From Phycisphaerales bacterium UBA2218 (GTDB lineage: Bacteria; Planctomycetota; Phycisphaerae; Sedimentisphaerales; Anaerobacaceae): DNA of 15,696 bases. The DNA is taken from assembly GCA_002327785.1 (NCBI GenBank), contig DCUI01000246.1, positions 1-15,696 of the forward strand, read 5' to 3'. Positions 15,084-15,696 of the stretch are shown in pieces. The translations under genes were made by a program, and so were the position numbers. Positions within the stretch are counted from its first letter, which is position 1. Each line of letters begins with the position of its first letter. The notes under the pieces are model-generated. The model had not been told where the DNA came from. It saw nothing but the letters and a program-made list of their open reading frames with translations, and made no database searches.

Positions 15084-15696
15084 ATGAAATTCGAGAAATT
15101 CACACTGAAGGCACAAGAGGCTTTGGCGACTGCCCAGCAGATCGCGATGGCCAAATCGCATACTGTCCTGTCGCCTCTCCACTTGCTCAGCGCGCTGCTG
15201 AGCGATGAGGGCGGCGTGACCGAGATGGCTCTCAAGAAGGTCGGCGCCAATGTGAAACGCATCAAGGATATGACCGACAGTGAGCTAGGGCGTCTTGCCC
15301 AAGGCATAAGCACGGGCCAGATGATGCCCGACCCGGTGTTCAACCAGGTCGTGCTCGACGCGCAGAACCGCGCCGACAAGATGGGCGATGAATACCTCAG
15401 CGCCGAGCACTTGCTCCTGTCGCTGGCCGGCGTCAAGAGCGACGCGAAGGAGATCCTGGATGTCAATTCGGTAAACGTGGAGAAGATTCAGGACGCACTA
15501 AAAGACATTCGCGGCGGCGCAACGATCACCGACCAGAATCCCGAGGAGAAGTACAAAGCATTGGAGCGCTACGGCATCGACCTGCTCGAGATGGCTCGTA
15601 AGGGCAAGCTCGACCCGGTGATCGGCCGGGAGGAGGAGATCCGTCGGTGCATGCAGGTCCTGAACCGGCGAACCAAGAACAACCCCGTCCTGATCG
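15084..15696 (+). CDS. clpB: ATP-dependent chaperone ClpB, N-terminal part (cut by window end)
   Basis: The first 204 codons of ClpB, the AAA+ disaggregase that works with DnaK to recover aggregated proteins in the cytoplasm. It begins MKFEKFTLKAQEALATAQQI. The two-repeat N domain runs to about residue 145, with HTVLSPLHLLSALL in repeat one and YLSAEHLLLSLAG in repeat two. The linker to the first ATPase domain starts near residue 160, with ALERYGIDLLEMARKGKLDP and VIGREEEIRRCMQVLNRRTK. The window ends at NNPVLI, just before the Walker A motif. ClpB is preferred over ClpA/ClpC from the ITDQNPE linker and the LDPVIGR start; the diagnostic middle domain lies outside the window. AGGA lies seven bases before the ATG at 15084. 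Confidence 0.92.
   Translation, partial: MKFEKFTLKAQEALATAQQIAMAKSHTVLSPLHLLSALLSDEGGVTEMALKKVGANVKRIKDMTDSELGRLAQGISTGQMMPDPVFNQVVLDAQNRADKMGDEYLSAEHLLLSLAGVKSDAKEILDVNSVNVEKIQDALKDIRGGATITDQNPEEKYKALERYGIDLLEMARKGKLDPVIGREEEIRRCMQVLNRRTKNNPVLI

Noticed and set aside
1..15696. CRISPR array, tRNA or rRNA gene, insertion sequence transposase
   Set aside because: No regularly spaced repeats, no recognisable tRNA or rRNA sequence and no transposase motif were seen on either strand.

Overview
The DNA is GC-rich (roughly 60-65% by eye) with tightly packed bacterial genes. The mix of genes suggests a member of the Planctomycetota, possibly Phycisphaerae-like: an exported tricorn-type protease, a DUF1080 lipoprotein, a large secreted clan-A glycoside hydrolase, and a heme operon with an AhbC/NirJ-type radical SAM enzyme. 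This placement is inference from gene content; no marker gene fixes the taxon.

Layout. Positions 1-300 hold the C-terminal remnant of a DNA adenine methyltransferase with no usable start. It converges on a long minus-strand gene for an exported tricorn protease homologue (440-3727), with a shared hairpin between them. A 442-base divergent spacer (3728-4169) carries one good sigma70-type promoter facing each way and a hairpin-rich repeat-like patch. The plus-strand heme cluster follows: hemA (4170-5441), a three-domain hemC-cobA-hemD fusion (5438-7954), a radical SAM gene best called ahbC (8100-9257) and hemB (9355-10329). A DUF1080 lipoprotein gene (10359-11192) follows only 29 bases after hemB. 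A separate promoter candidate precedes a 935-residue secreted glycoside hydrolase (11337-14144). This converges on a UspA-family gene (14226-14744, minus). The window ends inside clpB (15084 onwards).

How the genes work together. HemA, HemB and HemC/HemD build uroporphyrinogen III from glutamyl-tRNA, with HemL supplied from elsewhere. The CobA domain, fused between the HemC and HemD domains, methylates uroporphyrinogen III to precorrin-2. An AhbC-type enzyme in the same operon suggests the alternative siroheme-dependent route to heme (siroheme, didecarboxysiroheme, Fe-coproporphyrin III, heme b), or a d1-type heme. The other steps (precorrin-2 dehydrogenase/ferrochelatase, AhbA/B, AhbD) are not in the window.

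The most unusual structural point is that palindromic repeat-like elements sit at joints of this operon: in the spacer before hemA, inside the coding linker between the HemC and CobA domains, and as a roughly 108-bp imperfect palindrome between the fusion gene and ahbC.
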